Below, in pieces: positions 17,596 to 27,315 of a DNA stretch of 64,000 nucleotides (position 1 is the first letter of the stretch; every line of letters starts with the position of its first letter). The stretch lies in contig JADJBB010000004.1 of assembly GCA_016703965.1 (NCBI GenBank), forward strand, positions 496,001 through 560,000, given 5' to 3'. This stretch comes from Acidobacteriota bacterium (lineage in GTDB: Bacteria; Acidobacteriota; Blastocatellia; Pyrinomonadales; Pyrinomonadaceae). Made by a program: the position numbers and the translations under genes. Below the pieces are notes generated by a model. The model made no database searches, had not been told where the DNA came from, and saw only the letters and a list, made by a program, of their open reading frames with translations.

Positions 17596-20500
17596 CTATT
17601 TGATCGGCTGATCCGAAACAGTAAAGAAGTCACCGGTTCCGCTGTTTGTCCTGAGCATCCGCATCACATCCTCATACCCGAACGGCCTTGCACCGCGGCG
17701 GCCGAAGACGGCGATCTGGTTCCCGCTTTCATCGACCGCTCGATCGCGGTCAAGCCCCTTCGAAAGTCCGACCGCCTCGCCCTTGGTCTTAAAGGTCGCG
17801 ATCAACTGCGGCTCCGGCCGCGGACTGAATCCGGCATAGGTCGGCATCGTCTCAGGATCGGTGAGCTGCAGAACTTTGAGCCCGTTCTTACCGTCAGCGA
17901 CATACGCATAAAGGCTGGCGTTGGTCATCGCAACCTTGACGGCGTGAGCATCATTTATCGTGCCGCCAGCGTTAAAGGTCTGATCGAGCTTCGGCTCCTG
18001 AGGTTTCTCGATATCGATGATCGCTATACCTTCCTCGCCGTTTGCGACATAAGCATAGGTTCGCGCGAGGTAGATATCATGGGCATGAGCCAGCGGAACT
18101 GAAGCCCCCTCGACCTTAACTACCTCGCCCTTGCTTTGCAGTTCCTTGATATCCAGGACATGCATTCCCGCGTGATCGACCACGAAGGCGTACAGGAACT
18201 GAACCGCTACCGCCTTAGGCTGATCAAAGGGGATCTGCTTCACGACCTTCGGCTGAAGCGGCGTTGCGAGATCGATGATCACAAGATCCCGTTCGGTCGT
18301 AATATAGGCGTAATTTCCGGCGATCGTGACATTATTTGCGCCGGTCAGAATGCCGTTCGGATTGTAGGTGAGCGAGCGGCTCAAGAAATTATTCCGAGGT
18401 TCGCCATCGAGCAAAGTCCCGGCACCAACGAGGATCAGCCCTTCGAATTTGTCGGCCACATAAAGATACGCATACAGCGGATGAATCGGCCCTTCCTCGT
18501 TGATCGCAGGTGCTGGTTTGCCGGCCTTTTTGGCCTCGGCATTGAGCCATAAAGCTTCGTCCGGTGGAACCTGATCTAATGTACCGTCGTCCTTGAGAAC
18601 CGTTCGCCAACGCGTCGGATCGACCGCAAGCGTCGATGGAGCGGCGACTGCTGTCGCATATTTCGTAGGAACGTAGAATTTCTGTCCGATCGGCGAAACC
18701 GGAGCCGTGGTTATCCTTTCAGAAAATCCCTTGTGGTCGATCTGAGCCACGTCATACACACGCAGCCCGCCCTTTCCGGCCGCAACATATGCATACTCAC
18801 CGCGAACCTGAACCTGCAGAACCTCAGGACGGCCTTTGTTTTCGTATACTTCCTCGAGTTCCCTGCCATCGCGAACGAACTTCTCGTAGTTATCCTTATA
18901 CGCAAGCTTGTGCAGATTACTGCCGTAAACCGCTTGCGGCTCGGTGTGTTCGGTTACGGCAACGGCCTCTAGAGCATCGGTTCCCGCTATATAAATATAG
19001 CGGCCCATGAAATTCACAAAGTTCGTGCCCTGGAGCAGAACTTGGGCGAGCCAGGCGTTATTATCTTTATCTTTAGAGACGTGGCAGTCAGAACAACCCT
19101 GAGTTTCCTTGCCTCGAACCGTATGGGGTACGTGCGTATTAAAAGCCTGCCCCGAAAAACCCTCAGCTGATAGCGTCTGCTGCTGGTGATAGATCCATTC
19201 CCGATTCTGATTCCGCGAGCTTACAAGCACGGCAGAACTCGACCGAACCGGAGCGACCATGTGACCTGTTACGGTTCCGTCCTTACCCAGCATGAAGATA
19301 TCGTCGCGCAGGACCTGGAAATTATAGGAAGTAAAGTTTCGAGAATCGCCGCCTTCGTTATGGCGCATCGGCGTTTTGCGATTCGCCTCCATACTCAGAT
19401 GGCAGCCAAAACAGCTCGTGACCCAGGAGGTATGACACGCGTAACACGTCATGCTGCTCTCGCGATGGGCAAGCATTTCCTCGGTCGCCTTAGTATCACC
19501 CCACGTTTTTGCGTCACGCTGCATCGTCTTGGCATAGGCGCTTTTTTCATTGTAATCCGGATTTCCCGGCGTGACAGTGTCAGCGGTTTGCGTTACTTTC
19601 CAGCATTTTCCTGGCTCGACGATAGAGTTTTGAACTATATCGCCCTGCTTAAGAACGATCGGCTCACCTTTCTCATCCTTACATTTCTTGGCAGTTGCTT
19701 GAGCAGCCGTAGCCAATACCTGCAGCACCGAGAGCCGACGGCCATCTATTCCGCGAAACTGCAGTCGCGTCAGGTCACGGCCAATCAGGGGCTTCTTGGC
19801 TCTTTCGCGCAAAGTTATCTCGCCGCGGACGGTCACAGGCATTGCCGCCGGGCCGCTGGTCAGCGTATTTGCCTTTTCTTTTGCGGATCCGTGGCAGTCT
19901 ACACAGCCGATCTCGAGAGCAGCTCGCGGTTCGTTATAAAGGATTCCAGTACCATGGCTGTCCTGACGGAAGTGGCAATCGACGCAGTGCATTCCCTTTT
20001 CGAGATGAATATCCTGTAAGTGGACAGCTTTTTTAAATTTGTCAGGATCCTCCGGAGCGACCACCTTATCATCGGCGTCCAATAGGTTGCCCTTTCGGTC
20101 CTTTTTATAGACATTCTTGAACATCCAGCCATGGCCGTGGGAATCGGCGAACTGAACATTCTTGAGCTTACTGTTGAACTCCGCCGTACCCGTTTTTTGT
20201 AAAAATATTGAATCAGACCACAACCCACGGACGGAAGAACCTTCAGGATTTTTTTGTAGTTTCGCGATCTCTTCGGACTGCGTGGGGTTGATCTGCTTGT
20301 CCTGCGGATACATCATTTTGCCGTCTGATTCGTTATCCCACCATGTACGGCCAAGATAGGTCGCGACCATATTTGTCCCGGGGTGCATATGACAGGTCAT
20401 GCATTGAGTAGTCGGGATCTGCGACGTAAATTGATGTTTTATTGGATGGCCGGATTCGTTCTTCGGAATACTCTTGTCAGCCGATTGTGAGAAGCCCTGA

Positions 20501-21579
20501 TTCCCTGCCTGCGCGTAATGGCCGGCCGCAGTCACGCTTGTGTCATTTGCGTAAACCACGTGACACGCAGTACATCCGGCCGAACGATAATCACCAGCCT
20601 GATCATTCGTTCCAAGAAAGTTCAGCGTTGGATCGAGTAAGCGTGTTTTCTGCAAGCCCAGATAAACGGGATCTGTTCGATTGTTTGTACCAAGTCCGCG
20701 AGGGCTGAGTCCTTTGTCTGGTTTTCCGCCCTCTTCTTCCCTATCAGGGTTTCCAATCTCAAGACGCCGTTTACCGCCACGCTCGAAAACACGAAGGATA
20801 TTTCCGGGCTGCGACAACTCCCAGCGCGGAAGCGGATATATTGATTCAAGAAAGCCTTTCTTGGCCTGCTGTTCACGAGTTGGTTTTGGACTTTGAAACA
20901 AAGCCTGCGGATAACCGTCCTCGTTATAGCTTTCCCCAAAATGGGTATCTTTTATATGAAAACCGCCGTTATTATAAAGAGCCGCCCCCCACAGCATTGC
21001 CCCATGAGCCATGCTGCCCTGGGAGACGTTACGGTTCTGATCTGCATGACATTCACCGCATGATTGCTGGATGACGCGAAAATCTCCGGGATTCACGAAA
21101 CGAACAAACTCGCGGCTTTCCTTGGCGATCAAGGCATTCGTACGCTCAGGATTTTTGCTGGAGCAATCCCCGTTTTTACACCCCCATTCTTTAGGGAACT
21201 TTGGTTGAACGTGAGCTTCTTTTTGAATCGTCGAAGCAGGATTGCCGCCGTGGCAAGCCGTACACGTCAGTCCTTGCGCGTCCTTACCTTCCTTTATCGT
21301 GTCAAAAACGTCGCCGGTCGCATTGTAGCGGTGCATCGGCTCGATATTGTTATGGCATTTAATGCAGCCTTCTAGTTTAGGTACGGCTTCAACCGCAGGC
21401 GCAGCCGTTGCGGCAGGTACTGGGGCTGGAGAAGCTGCGTTAGCGGGCGGTTTCTCCTGCGCACTAACTTTTAGTTCTGCAAGCGAATTGACTTTCCAAC
21501 CGGCTGCGATAAGTAGGCACGCGAATGCAAACAAAACGATCAACTTGATTCGTACAACCCTGTCGGATTTTGCTCTCAT
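17596..21579 (-). CDS. Decahaem c-type cytochrome with C-terminal LVIVD beta-propeller repeats
   Basis: A 1327-residue exported protein with an N-terminal hydrophobic segment (about 9-24) and a Pro/Ala linker. Ten CxxCH haem-c motifs lie between about residues 72 and 835 (first CIKCH, last CSDCH). From about 915 to 1290 there are five LVIVD-type blades (for example 'YAYVAAGKGGLRVYD' and 'YAYVANGEEGIAIID'), a repeat of cell-surface propellers. The gene starts 20 bp after the barrel gene ends, so the two form a probable operon. It is likely periplasmic or surface-exposed and moves electrons across the envelope with that barrel partner. The electron donor or acceptor is unknown. Confidence 0.85.
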   Translation of the reverse strand: MRAKSDRVVRIKLIVLFAFACLLIAAGWKVNSLAELKVSAQEKPPANAASPAPVPAATAAPAVEAVPKLEGCIKCHNNIEPMHRYNATGDVFDTIKEGKDAQGLTCTACHGGNPASTIQKEAHVQPKFPKEWGCKNGDCSSKNPERTNALIAKESREFVRFVNPGDFRVIQQSCGECHADQNRNVSQGSMAHGAMLWGAALYNNGGFHIKDTHFGESYNEDGYPQALFQSPKPTREQQAKKGFLESIYPLPRWELSQPGNILRVFERGGKRRLEIGNPDREEEGGKPDKGLSPRGLGTNNRTDPVYLGLQKTRLLDPTLNFLGTNDQAGDYRSAGCTACHVVYANDTSVTAAGHYAQAGNQGFSQSADKSIPKNESGHPIKHQFTSQIPTTQCMTCHMHPGTNMVATYLGRTWWDNESDGKMMYPQDKQINPTQSEEIAKLQKNPEGSSVRGLWSDSIFLQKTGTAEFNSKLKNVQFADSHGHGWMFKNVYKKDRKGNLLDADDKVVAPEDPDKFKKAVHLQDIHLEKGMHCVDCHFRQDSHGTGILYNEPRAALEIGCVDCHGSAKEKANTLTSGPAAMPVTVRGEITLRERAKKPLIGRDLTRLQFRGIDGRRLSVLQVLATAAQATAKKCKDEKGEPIVLKQGDIVQNSIVEPGKCWKVTQTADTVTPGNPDYNEKSAYAKTMQRDAKTWGDTKATEEMLAHRESSMTCYACHTSWVTSCFGCHLSMEANRKTPMRHNEGGDSRNFTSYNFQVLRDDIFMLGKDGTVTGHMVAPVRSSSAVLVSSRNQNREWIYHQQQTLSAEGFSGQAFNTHVPHTVRGKETQGCSDCHVSKDKDNNAWLAQVLLQGTNFVNFMGRYIYIAGTDALEAVAVTEHTEPQAVYGSNLHKLAYKDNYEKFVRDGRELEEVYENKGRPEVLQVQVRGEYAYVAAGKGGLRVYDVAQIDHKGFSERITTAPVSPIGQKFYVPTKYATAVAAPSTLAVDPTRWRTVLKDDGTLDQVPPDEALWLNAEAKKAGKPAPAINEEGPIHPLYAYLYVADKFEGLILVGAGTLLDGEPRNNFLSRSLTYNPNGILTGANNVTIAGNYAYITTERDLVIIDLATPLQPKVVKQIPFDQPKAVAVQFLYAFVVDHAGMHVLDIKELQSKGEVVKVEGASVPLAHAHDIYLARTYAYVANGEEGIAIIDIEKPQEPKLDQTFNAGGTINDAHAVKVAMTNASLYAYVADGKNGLKVLQLTDPETMPTYAGFSPRPEPQLIATFKTKGEAVGLSKGLDRDRAVDESGNQIAVFGRRGARPFGYEDVMRMLRTNSGTGDFFTVSDQPIK

Positions 21580-21599
21580 GTCGAAAAATGCCTCTCGCT

Positions 21600-23714
21600 C
21601 TAGAAGATCAGTTTCATCTGACTAAACAGTGAATATTGGGGTTTTGACGGATTAACTACATCGCCCGTGCAAAAATTCGGTATCGGGCAATTTCGCGCCC
21701 GATCGGTGTAAACATCCCTGAAGCCCTTTCCGGCAAAGAAAATGCTTCCGCCGAAAGTAAAGGTAAGATTGTTTATTAAAAAAGGACGATAAACTGCTCC
21801 GAGGCTCAGGTCGTAGCCGATCTCATGCCTCACATTCGGCTGAAACAAAACGTATTCGAGCGGTTCAGTCCTGTGGAAACGCAAGTAGTTCGCGTTAAAG
21901 ATCGCCTTGAACGTTTGCGTCAATTCAGCATCGACACCGGCGTTGTAAATGAATATACCAGGATTAACAAAATTCGCCTGGCCCTCGGTCTTGCTTGATC
22001 TGAGCGTCGGCAATAGACTATTGCCCTGCACCAAACCGACCTCCGTCGACACCAGCCTTATTCCCTGGCGATTCCAGTATGAAAACTGTCCGCCAACGAA
22101 ATTGGGATCGTCCAAAATTGCATCAAATCCGGTTGCCTTGTTATCCGTTGGGTTGCTGTCACCGGACGAGAAAAAAGCAGAGGCGCGAAATCGCAGCCAG
22201 TTCTTATCGATCGAAGCCTCGACCGCCGCCATATGGGCCCTAATGTCGGTTTTCTTACCCGCGATTGGATTATGGCTGTCTTTTCCAAAGGCGAAGTAGT
22301 AAGAGTTGGTCAGATTTAACACGCCGATATGGCCATCACCATTAAATCCGATGTATCCAGCCTGCACGTTATGCTGTCTCGCATCACCAACAAGAGCGGG
22401 CCTAACGAGAAAACCATTCGTGTCGTAATGAATGTCACCGCGGTCGTCGTTGTAAGCCCCGACCGCCTGAATGGTATAGCCCTTCGTCAGAAAATCCTGA
22501 CGGAAAATGTTGGCTATATAAACATTCTGTTTGCGAAACTCAAAAGCGTTGAGACCGCTGTTCGTGTCCTTTTCAAGCTGGTGGAACCACGCGAGATTGA
22601 ATTGGGTCTTGTTATTTGAAAAGCCGCCGAAGACCCTGGCTCCCAAGTTATTGTCGGAATAAAGAAATCCTCGGAAATCTGCGTTAAACGACTGTATTCC
22701 AACGCGGGCTGAGACAGCGTCAAAGTTATCGTTAGTATCGAACAGTTTGACCTCGCCGAAGGCCTCTTCGAGAGAAACATGATAATCAGTTCTGGTCGTC
22801 CCTCGCCTCACGTCGACGTTTACAATGCCGTTCTCTCTGGCGTTCAGATAATTAGGGATGCTGATCGTCGGCGAGATCTTGAATGCCCACGTACGTGGCC
22901 TGAATACTGTCTGTCCTTTGAAAAACTCAAACGATACCTGAAGCGTCTCGCTAAAAGAAAAGCTCTCGGGTCGGCCAAAAAAATTGTTACTGTCGGGATT
23001 GGCCGAACTTACATTATTCCCCGACGGCGTCCGGCGGAGCTCAACTCCGGTCGTGCTGGCACCGGACAAGATCATAAAATAATCGTTGCCGATGATGGGG
23101 CGATCACCTTTTAATATGTTCTGATCGTAGGGGTTGTACCAGCGTCCGCGTTTGAATGGAATATCGCGGCCGCGAGCTCCTTTGTCCCCATAGCGGTCGT
23201 ACTCGGGAAATCCGATACGCCAGCGATCACGCACCTCACGCCGGTCTGGAACCGCATTCTTATCGGCTACCGGCGGGCCCTCGGCAGGAACCTCTTTGGA
23301 TGGATCAGCAACCGTGAAGTCGATCTTTCGCTCGCCACCATCGACGATCACATTCTCAAGCGTGGGGCATTTTTTCTTCGACTCATCGCAGATGATATTT
23401 GAGAATGTCCCGTATTCAGGTGCTTTTCCTCGATCGAAGCGTGCCTCGAACGGAGCGGCGACCGTAATACGATAGGCACCTGATCGAACCTTTATGGAGT
23501 AGCTTCCGTCTGGTTTAGTTCTTGTTGAAGAGTTGTCAGTGTTTGTTTGATTGGTAGCTACGACCAAGACGCCTGCTGCGGGCTTGCCGTCCACAAAGGC
23601 AACTTTTCCCGTGATCCTACCGCTTGACGACTGGGCATTACTCGTATCAGCCGCCACCAAGATTAGCAACGAAGCCGCAATCAATAGAGCAAGTTTGAAA
23701 CAACTCGACACCAT
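21600..23714 (-). CDS. Outer-membrane beta-barrel with N-terminal carboxypeptidase-regulatory-like domain
   Basis: A 704-residue protein. Signal peptide 1-27 (cleavage near NAQ), an Ig-like regulatory domain about 30-115 (GRITGKVAFVDGKPAAGVLVVATN), then about 500 residues of alternating polar/aromatic strands ending in a C-terminal Phe (QMKLIF), typical of a barrel. It is too short for a TonB receptor with plug and no plug is seen. Adjacency to the decahaem gene suggests a porin-cytochrome conduit analogous to, but not clearly homologous with, MtrB. That role is inference. Confidence 0.7.
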   Translation of the reverse strand: MVSSCFKLALLIAASLLILVAADTSNAQSSSGRITGKVAFVDGKPAAGVLVVATNQTNTDNSSTRTKPDGSYSIKVRSGAYRITVAAPFEARFDRGKAPEYGTFSNIICDESKKKCPTLENVIVDGGERKIDFTVADPSKEVPAEGPPVADKNAVPDRREVRDRWRIGFPEYDRYGDKGARGRDIPFKRGRWYNPYDQNILKGDRPIIGNDYFMILSGASTTGVELRRTPSGNNVSSANPDSNNFFGRPESFSFSETLQVSFEFFKGQTVFRPRTWAFKISPTISIPNYLNARENGIVNVDVRRGTTRTDYHVSLEEAFGEVKLFDTNDNFDAVSARVGIQSFNADFRGFLYSDNNLGARVFGGFSNNKTQFNLAWFHQLEKDTNSGLNAFEFRKQNVYIANIFRQDFLTKGYTIQAVGAYNDDRGDIHYDTNGFLVRPALVGDARQHNVQAGYIGFNGDGHIGVLNLTNSYYFAFGKDSHNPIAGKKTDIRAHMAAVEASIDKNWLRFRASAFFSSGDSNPTDNKATGFDAILDDPNFVGGQFSYWNRQGIRLVSTEVGLVQGNSLLPTLRSSKTEGQANFVNPGIFIYNAGVDAELTQTFKAIFNANYLRFHRTEPLEYVLFQPNVRHEIGYDLSLGAVYRPFLINNLTFTFGGSIFFAGKGFRDVYTDRARNCPIPNFCTGDVVNPSKPQYSLFSQMKLIF

Positions 23715-23789
23715 ATAGACTGACCCTTATACGACTGAAATAGAAAATGCTGTCAGTGCTTGTAACATAAATCTGCCCCAATAACAATA

Positions 23790-23813
23790 TTTTTCCGGAT
23801 TATTTCGGAAAAA
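23790..23813. promoter_or_regulatory. Inverted repeat between divergent redox operons
   Basis: TTTTTCCG and its complement CGGAAAAA are separated by 8 bp, immediately upstream of a -35-like TTGACT on the plus strand and 76 bp from the barrel start on the minus strand. The position suits an operator controlling both divergent units. Confidence 0.4.
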
Positions 23814-23815
23814 AC

Positions 23816-23843
23816 TTGACTATCACGGCGGTTTGTATAATAT
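23816..23843 (+). promoter_or_regulatory. Candidate promoter of the plus-strand redox operon
   Basis: TTGACT at 23816-23821, then TATAAT at 23836 (14-bp gap) or TAATAT at 23838 (16-bp gap). Either would start transcription within a few bases of the ATG at 23855, which has no Shine-Dalgarno sequence, implying a leaderless or nearly leaderless mRNA. Confidence 0.5.
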
Positions 23844-23854
23844 TCGTACGCATC

Positions 23855-25513
23855 ATGAAAACAACCTCCACGCTCAAAAGGATCAAGTTCTTTGCGGGAA
23901 TCATGATCAGCCTGTTCCTTGTTGCTTCAGTCCATTCGCAGAGCCTTACCGTTTCAGACGTTCAGACGATCATTGCTCAGGCCGTTTCAAAAGCCGTGGT
24001 GATGAACCAAAAGGTAACCGTTTCGGTCACTGATAAAGAAGGAAATCTGCTCGGCACGTTTGCGATGACGGGCACGGCTGCTAACACACTCATCAGGAGC
24101 GTTGGCCGAGCAGGCCAGGGACTCGAAAATGTGTCGATACCTTCATCCGCCGCGTCGCATTCTAAGGCAGGTACTGCAGGTATATTTTCTACCGGAGGCA
24201 ACGCCTTTACGACTCGGACCGCCAGTTTTATCATTCAGGAACATTTCCCGTCTCTTATCGATAATCGACCTGGCGGACCACTTTACGGAGTCCAATTTTC
24301 TACGCTGCCGTGTTCGGATATAGCAATTGCGGCTCTTCCAGTTGGTTTGTCCGGCGATCCCGGTGGAATTCCGCTGTATAAAAATGGCGTTGCGGTCGGC
24401 GGAGTCGGAGTTGAGGGGGATGGATTGTATACCGTCGATCGCAACCCGGCGGACAATGACCAGTCCTATGAAGAAACGATTGCGGTTTACGCAACGAAAG
24501 GCTTCGAATCCCCTGAGCCTATTCGTGCTGATAACATACTGGTTGAGGGCATACGGTTTCCATTCGCGAACGTTTCGAATCCTGATAATGTTAATTTGAT
24601 CTCGTTTGCCTTGTTGCCGGGACTTGTAACTGCCGCAGTGAGAGCCGCTCCGCCTTCAGATTTGGTTCCTGGAGTCCTGAACGGGGTTAATGGACAGTAT
24701 AGTTCAAGATTCCCAACTATAGCAGGCTCTGCCTTAACAGTTGCAGAGGTTCAGCAGATTTTGGGGAATGCGGCGGCTACGGCTAGTCGAACGCGTGCGG
24801 GGATAAGACAACCTATCGGAAGCGTTGCCAGGGTAACAATGTCAGTTGTCGATACGGATGGTAAGGTCTTGGGGATTTTCCAGCAGAAAGATGCTCCTGT
24901 TTTCGGACTGGATGTTGCGGTGCAAAAGGCTCGTACCGCCAACTTCTTTGCACGCTCCGACGCCGGCACAAAATTAACCGCGGCCGGATTCGGTTCGTTT
25001 GTCACACGTGCGGCAGCAGATGGCATCAGCCTAAACGGGTCGATCGCATTCAGCGACCGTGCCGTTGGGTTCCTTCATAGGCCATTGTTTCCAGATGGGA
25101 TAAACAGCACGCAAGCGGGGCCGTTCAGCTCCTTGCTCGCCGATTGGAGTCCTTTCAATGTTGGATTGCAATCCGAGATCATAAAAGCGTTTTTCACTTC
25201 GCCTCCAGCCATGTGTCGGGGAGTCGAATTCAAGAAAAAGGAATTCCTGATGGCACCATGCCCTTGTACATCCATTAATGAGGTCCGAAACGGGATCCAG
25301 ATCTTTGCGGGCGGTATACCGATCTATCGTGGATCGACCCTTGTGGGTGCGATCGGCGTCAGCGGCGATGGCATTGACCAGGACGACCTTATCGCGGCCG
25401 GCGGTGCAAATACCTTTGCCCCTCCTGAAACAATCCGGTCAGACAGAACCTTCGTTCGCGGCGTACGCCTCCCGTTTCTGAAGTTCCCGGCCCGACCTTT
25501 CCTCGATCAGTAA
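23855..25513 (+). CDS. Exported protein with two GlcG/HbpS-like (DUF336) domains
   Basis: The start is placed at the ATG at 23855, because the frame upstream (from a TTG at 23816) overlaps the promoter; the ATG gives a good signal peptide (MKTTSTLKRIKFFAGIMISL, cleavage near VHSQ). Two homologous halves follow: about 25-215 and about 285-535, each beginning 'LTVxxVQxI' and carrying 'xLGxF' and a glycine-rich 'IPxYxxGxxVGxxGVxGDG' motif. HbpS members of this fold bind haem. First gene of the plus-strand cytochrome operon; a haem-handling or redox-sensing role is inferred. A CxC pair (CPC) lies near residue 468. Confidence 0.75.
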   Translation: MKTTSTLKRIKFFAGIMISLFLVASVHSQSLTVSDVQTIIAQAVSKAVVMNQKVTVSVTDKEGNLLGTFAMTGTAANTLIRSVGRAGQGLENVSIPSSAASHSKAGTAGIFSTGGNAFTTRTASFIIQEHFPSLIDNRPGGPLYGVQFSTLPCSDIAIAALPVGLSGDPGGIPLYKNGVAVGGVGVEGDGLYTVDRNPADNDQSYEETIAVYATKGFESPEPIRADNILVEGIRFPFANVSNPDNVNLISFALLPGLVTAAVRAAPPSDLVPGVLNGVNGQYSSRFPTIAGSALTVAEVQQILGNAAATASRTRAGIRQPIGSVARVTMSVVDTDGKVLGIFQQKDAPVFGLDVAVQKARTANFFARSDAGTKLTAAGFGSFVTRAAADGISLNGSIAFSDRAVGFLHRPLFPDGINSTQAGPFSSLLADWSPFNVGLQSEIIKAFFTSPPAMCRGVEFKKKEFLMAPCPCTSINEVRNGIQIFAGGIPIYRGSTLVGAIGVSGDGIDQDDLIAAGGANTFAPPETIRSDRTFVRGVRLPFLKFPARPFLDQ

Positions 25514-25517
25514 TAAC

Positions 25518-26297
25518 ATGTCTCTTCTGCGACTGATAGCGGTTCTCGTTCTACTCATACCGTCTGGAACGGTCGCAGTAGCGGCGCAGTCGGCCGGCTC
25601 GCTAGAAGTGTCCGGGAGAGTAAAGATCGGCGGGAAAGTCGAGAAACTGACGAGAAAGCGCTTCTACCTTTTCCGCGGCGGTCTTGAGGCAAATAAAACT
25701 CTGGTTGAAAAGTTGAAGGCCGCCAGCGTAACCTCGCGTGATTGCTTCTACTGCGCCCAGAAAGCAAGTCCCGAATTCATAGCATGGCTTAAGGCAGAAG
25801 AATGTGAGTCGCCATATTGCCGAGCCATAACGGTGGACGACACAAAGAAGGTACCCGAATTTCTGGCGGCCTACGATAAAGGATTAAAGCAATTTCGAAA
25901 CAAGCCGGCCATCGCCCAACAATGGCTCACTACCAATCTTTCACCCAACTTGCGGGACGGTTTCTATAAACAGCAAAAGGCGTCAATAAGTACGATATTG
26001 GGTACGGTAAAGCCTCTTCAGTCCTCGATGACCGACAGCGTCTCGGTAAAGGCTATCTTTATCGACATCCCTGTGAGCAGCGGTAGTAAGCCGACTGAGA
26101 CTTTCCTGGTCTCAAATATCATTCCGCTCGAATTCGGCGGCAAAAGCTATCTCTGGGCGTGCGAGGTTGAGATCGGTTCAGCGAAAAAGGTTACCCTCGC
26201 TCTTCAAGTACCCGAAGCCGGGAAGACGATCAAGAAATGTGAGGTTATCGTGAAGGATCTTCCGGCATGCGCGGCCGGTGTGTGTGCAGCGAAATGA
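25518..26297 (+). CDS. Unknown exported cysteine-containing protein
   Basis: A 259-residue protein that I do not recognise. A signal peptide (1-23) is followed by a short beta-rich segment ('GSLEVSGRVKIGGKVEKLTRKRFYLFRGG') and a helical middle. Cysteines cluster in 'DCFYCAQ', 'ECESPYC' and near the C-terminus (KKCEV, PACAAGVC). No CxxCH motif is present, so it is not a c-type cytochrome. It lies 4 bp after the DUF336 gene and its stop overlaps the next start (ATGA), so it is translated with the cytochromes and probably serves them, perhaps in assembly. Confidence 0.75.
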   Translation: MSLLRLIAVLVLLIPSGTVAVAAQSAGSLEVSGRVKIGGKVEKLTRKRFYLFRGGLEANKTLVEKLKAASVTSRDCFYCAQKASPEFIAWLKAEECESPYCRAITVDDTKKVPEFLAAYDKGLKQFRNKPAIAQQWLTTNLSPNLRDGFYKQQKASISTILGTVKPLQSSMTDSVSVKAIFIDIPVSSGSKPTETFLVSNIIPLEFGGKSYLWACEVEIGSAKKVTLALQVPEAGKTIKKCEVIVKDLPACAAGVCAAK

Positions 26298-27304
26298 GGA
26301 GACTTTTCATTCAGTTTTTAGCCGCCTTAGTCGTGATATTTTTCGCGGGCGGCTTTTCGTATGAAATATCGGCACAAAAGCGGGACTCATTTTTGCACAG
26401 CACGTCTTCACACAAAAAACTTGATTGCAGTTCGTGTCACAAGAACCCAACTTCCAATTGGGCAGCGCTTCGCGGTTATCCGGATGTTGCAGATTTTCCA
26501 GGACATACCGCCTGCAATAGCTGTCACAGCGGGAGGCAATTCCTAAACCTTTGTAGTGCTTGTCATACGCCAGGGGCAACTCCTAAGAGTGCACCGCGTT
26601 ATCCATTCCCGGCGAAAGGAAACTCTCAGGAATTTAATACCGTCTTTCCGCACAATGTGCATCAAGACATTATTGCTTCGAACACTAGAAGATCGGATGT
26701 TGCCGTCGCTCATTTTGTAAACGCTAGCTTTCGTGAACAGCTAAACGCGGATGACAAACCGCAATTCAACAATTGCGCGATCTGCCATCAGACATCCGAT
26801 GCCTTGCCAAAACTCGCCCCTCGAATGCCGGCAACAGAAAAGCCCCTAGCAGACGCAGCGCCGGATTCGTTCGTGCCAAAACCTGCTTTCTTCAAAGACA
26901 TGCCAAGCGGGCACGCAACTTGTTTCGCCTGTCATTTTCAGGGAGCACAGCCGACCGGAATGAATTGTGCCGGCTGTCACAGCCTTACCACACGCCATTT
27001 CGAATCGAACGTCGTAAAGCGATATTCCTTCAAATTTGATCACCAGCAAAAGGAACATTCGGTCCGTGATTGTATGACCTGTCATCTGCGGATCTCGCAG
27101 AACGGCGACGTGAGGACTATGAAAGATGCAGATGTACCATTCGTTGCCTGCGTCTCGTGTCACAATCACGCAGAAGATATCTCGAAAGAGGTTGCGAAGC
27201 GAAAGGAAAGTGCTGATAAGGGGCTTGCTCCATTCCAGTGCATATACTGTCACACGCCGGCGGTTGGAAGATTTCCAATGCCACCCAGCCACGAGGCTCG
27301 ATAG
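26294..27304 (+). CDS. Nonahaem c3/c7-type cytochrome, exported
   Basis: The start at 26294 gives a 4-bp ATGA overlap with the preceding stop and a clean signal peptide (RRLFIQFLAALVVIFFAGGF). Nine CxxCH motifs are visible (CSSCH, CNSCH, CSACH, CAICH, CFACH, CAGCH, CMTCH, CVSCH, CIYCH), with extra His residues preceding several of them as expected for bis-His ligation in cytochrome c3/c7 folds. It is likely a periplasmic electron carrier in the operon's haem chain. An upstream in-frame ATG (26267) would put charged residues ahead of the signal peptide and is disfavoured. Confidence 0.88.
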   Translation: MRRLFIQFLAALVVIFFAGGFSYEISAQKRDSFLHSTSSHKKLDCSSCHKNPTSNWAALRGYPDVADFPGHTACNSCHSGRQFLNLCSACHTPGATPKSAPRYPFPAKGNSQEFNTVFPHNVHQDIIASNTRRSDVAVAHFVNASFREQLNADDKPQFNNCAICHQTSDALPKLAPRMPATEKPLADAAPDSFVPKPAFFKDMPSGHATCFACHFQGAQPTGMNCAGCHSLTTRHFESNVVKRYSFKFDHQQKEHSVRDCMTCHLRISQNGDVRTMKDADVPFVACVSCHNHAEDISKEVAKRKESADKGLAPFQCIYCHTPAVGRFPMPPSHEAR

Positions 27305-27315
27305 AATTCTTGAGA

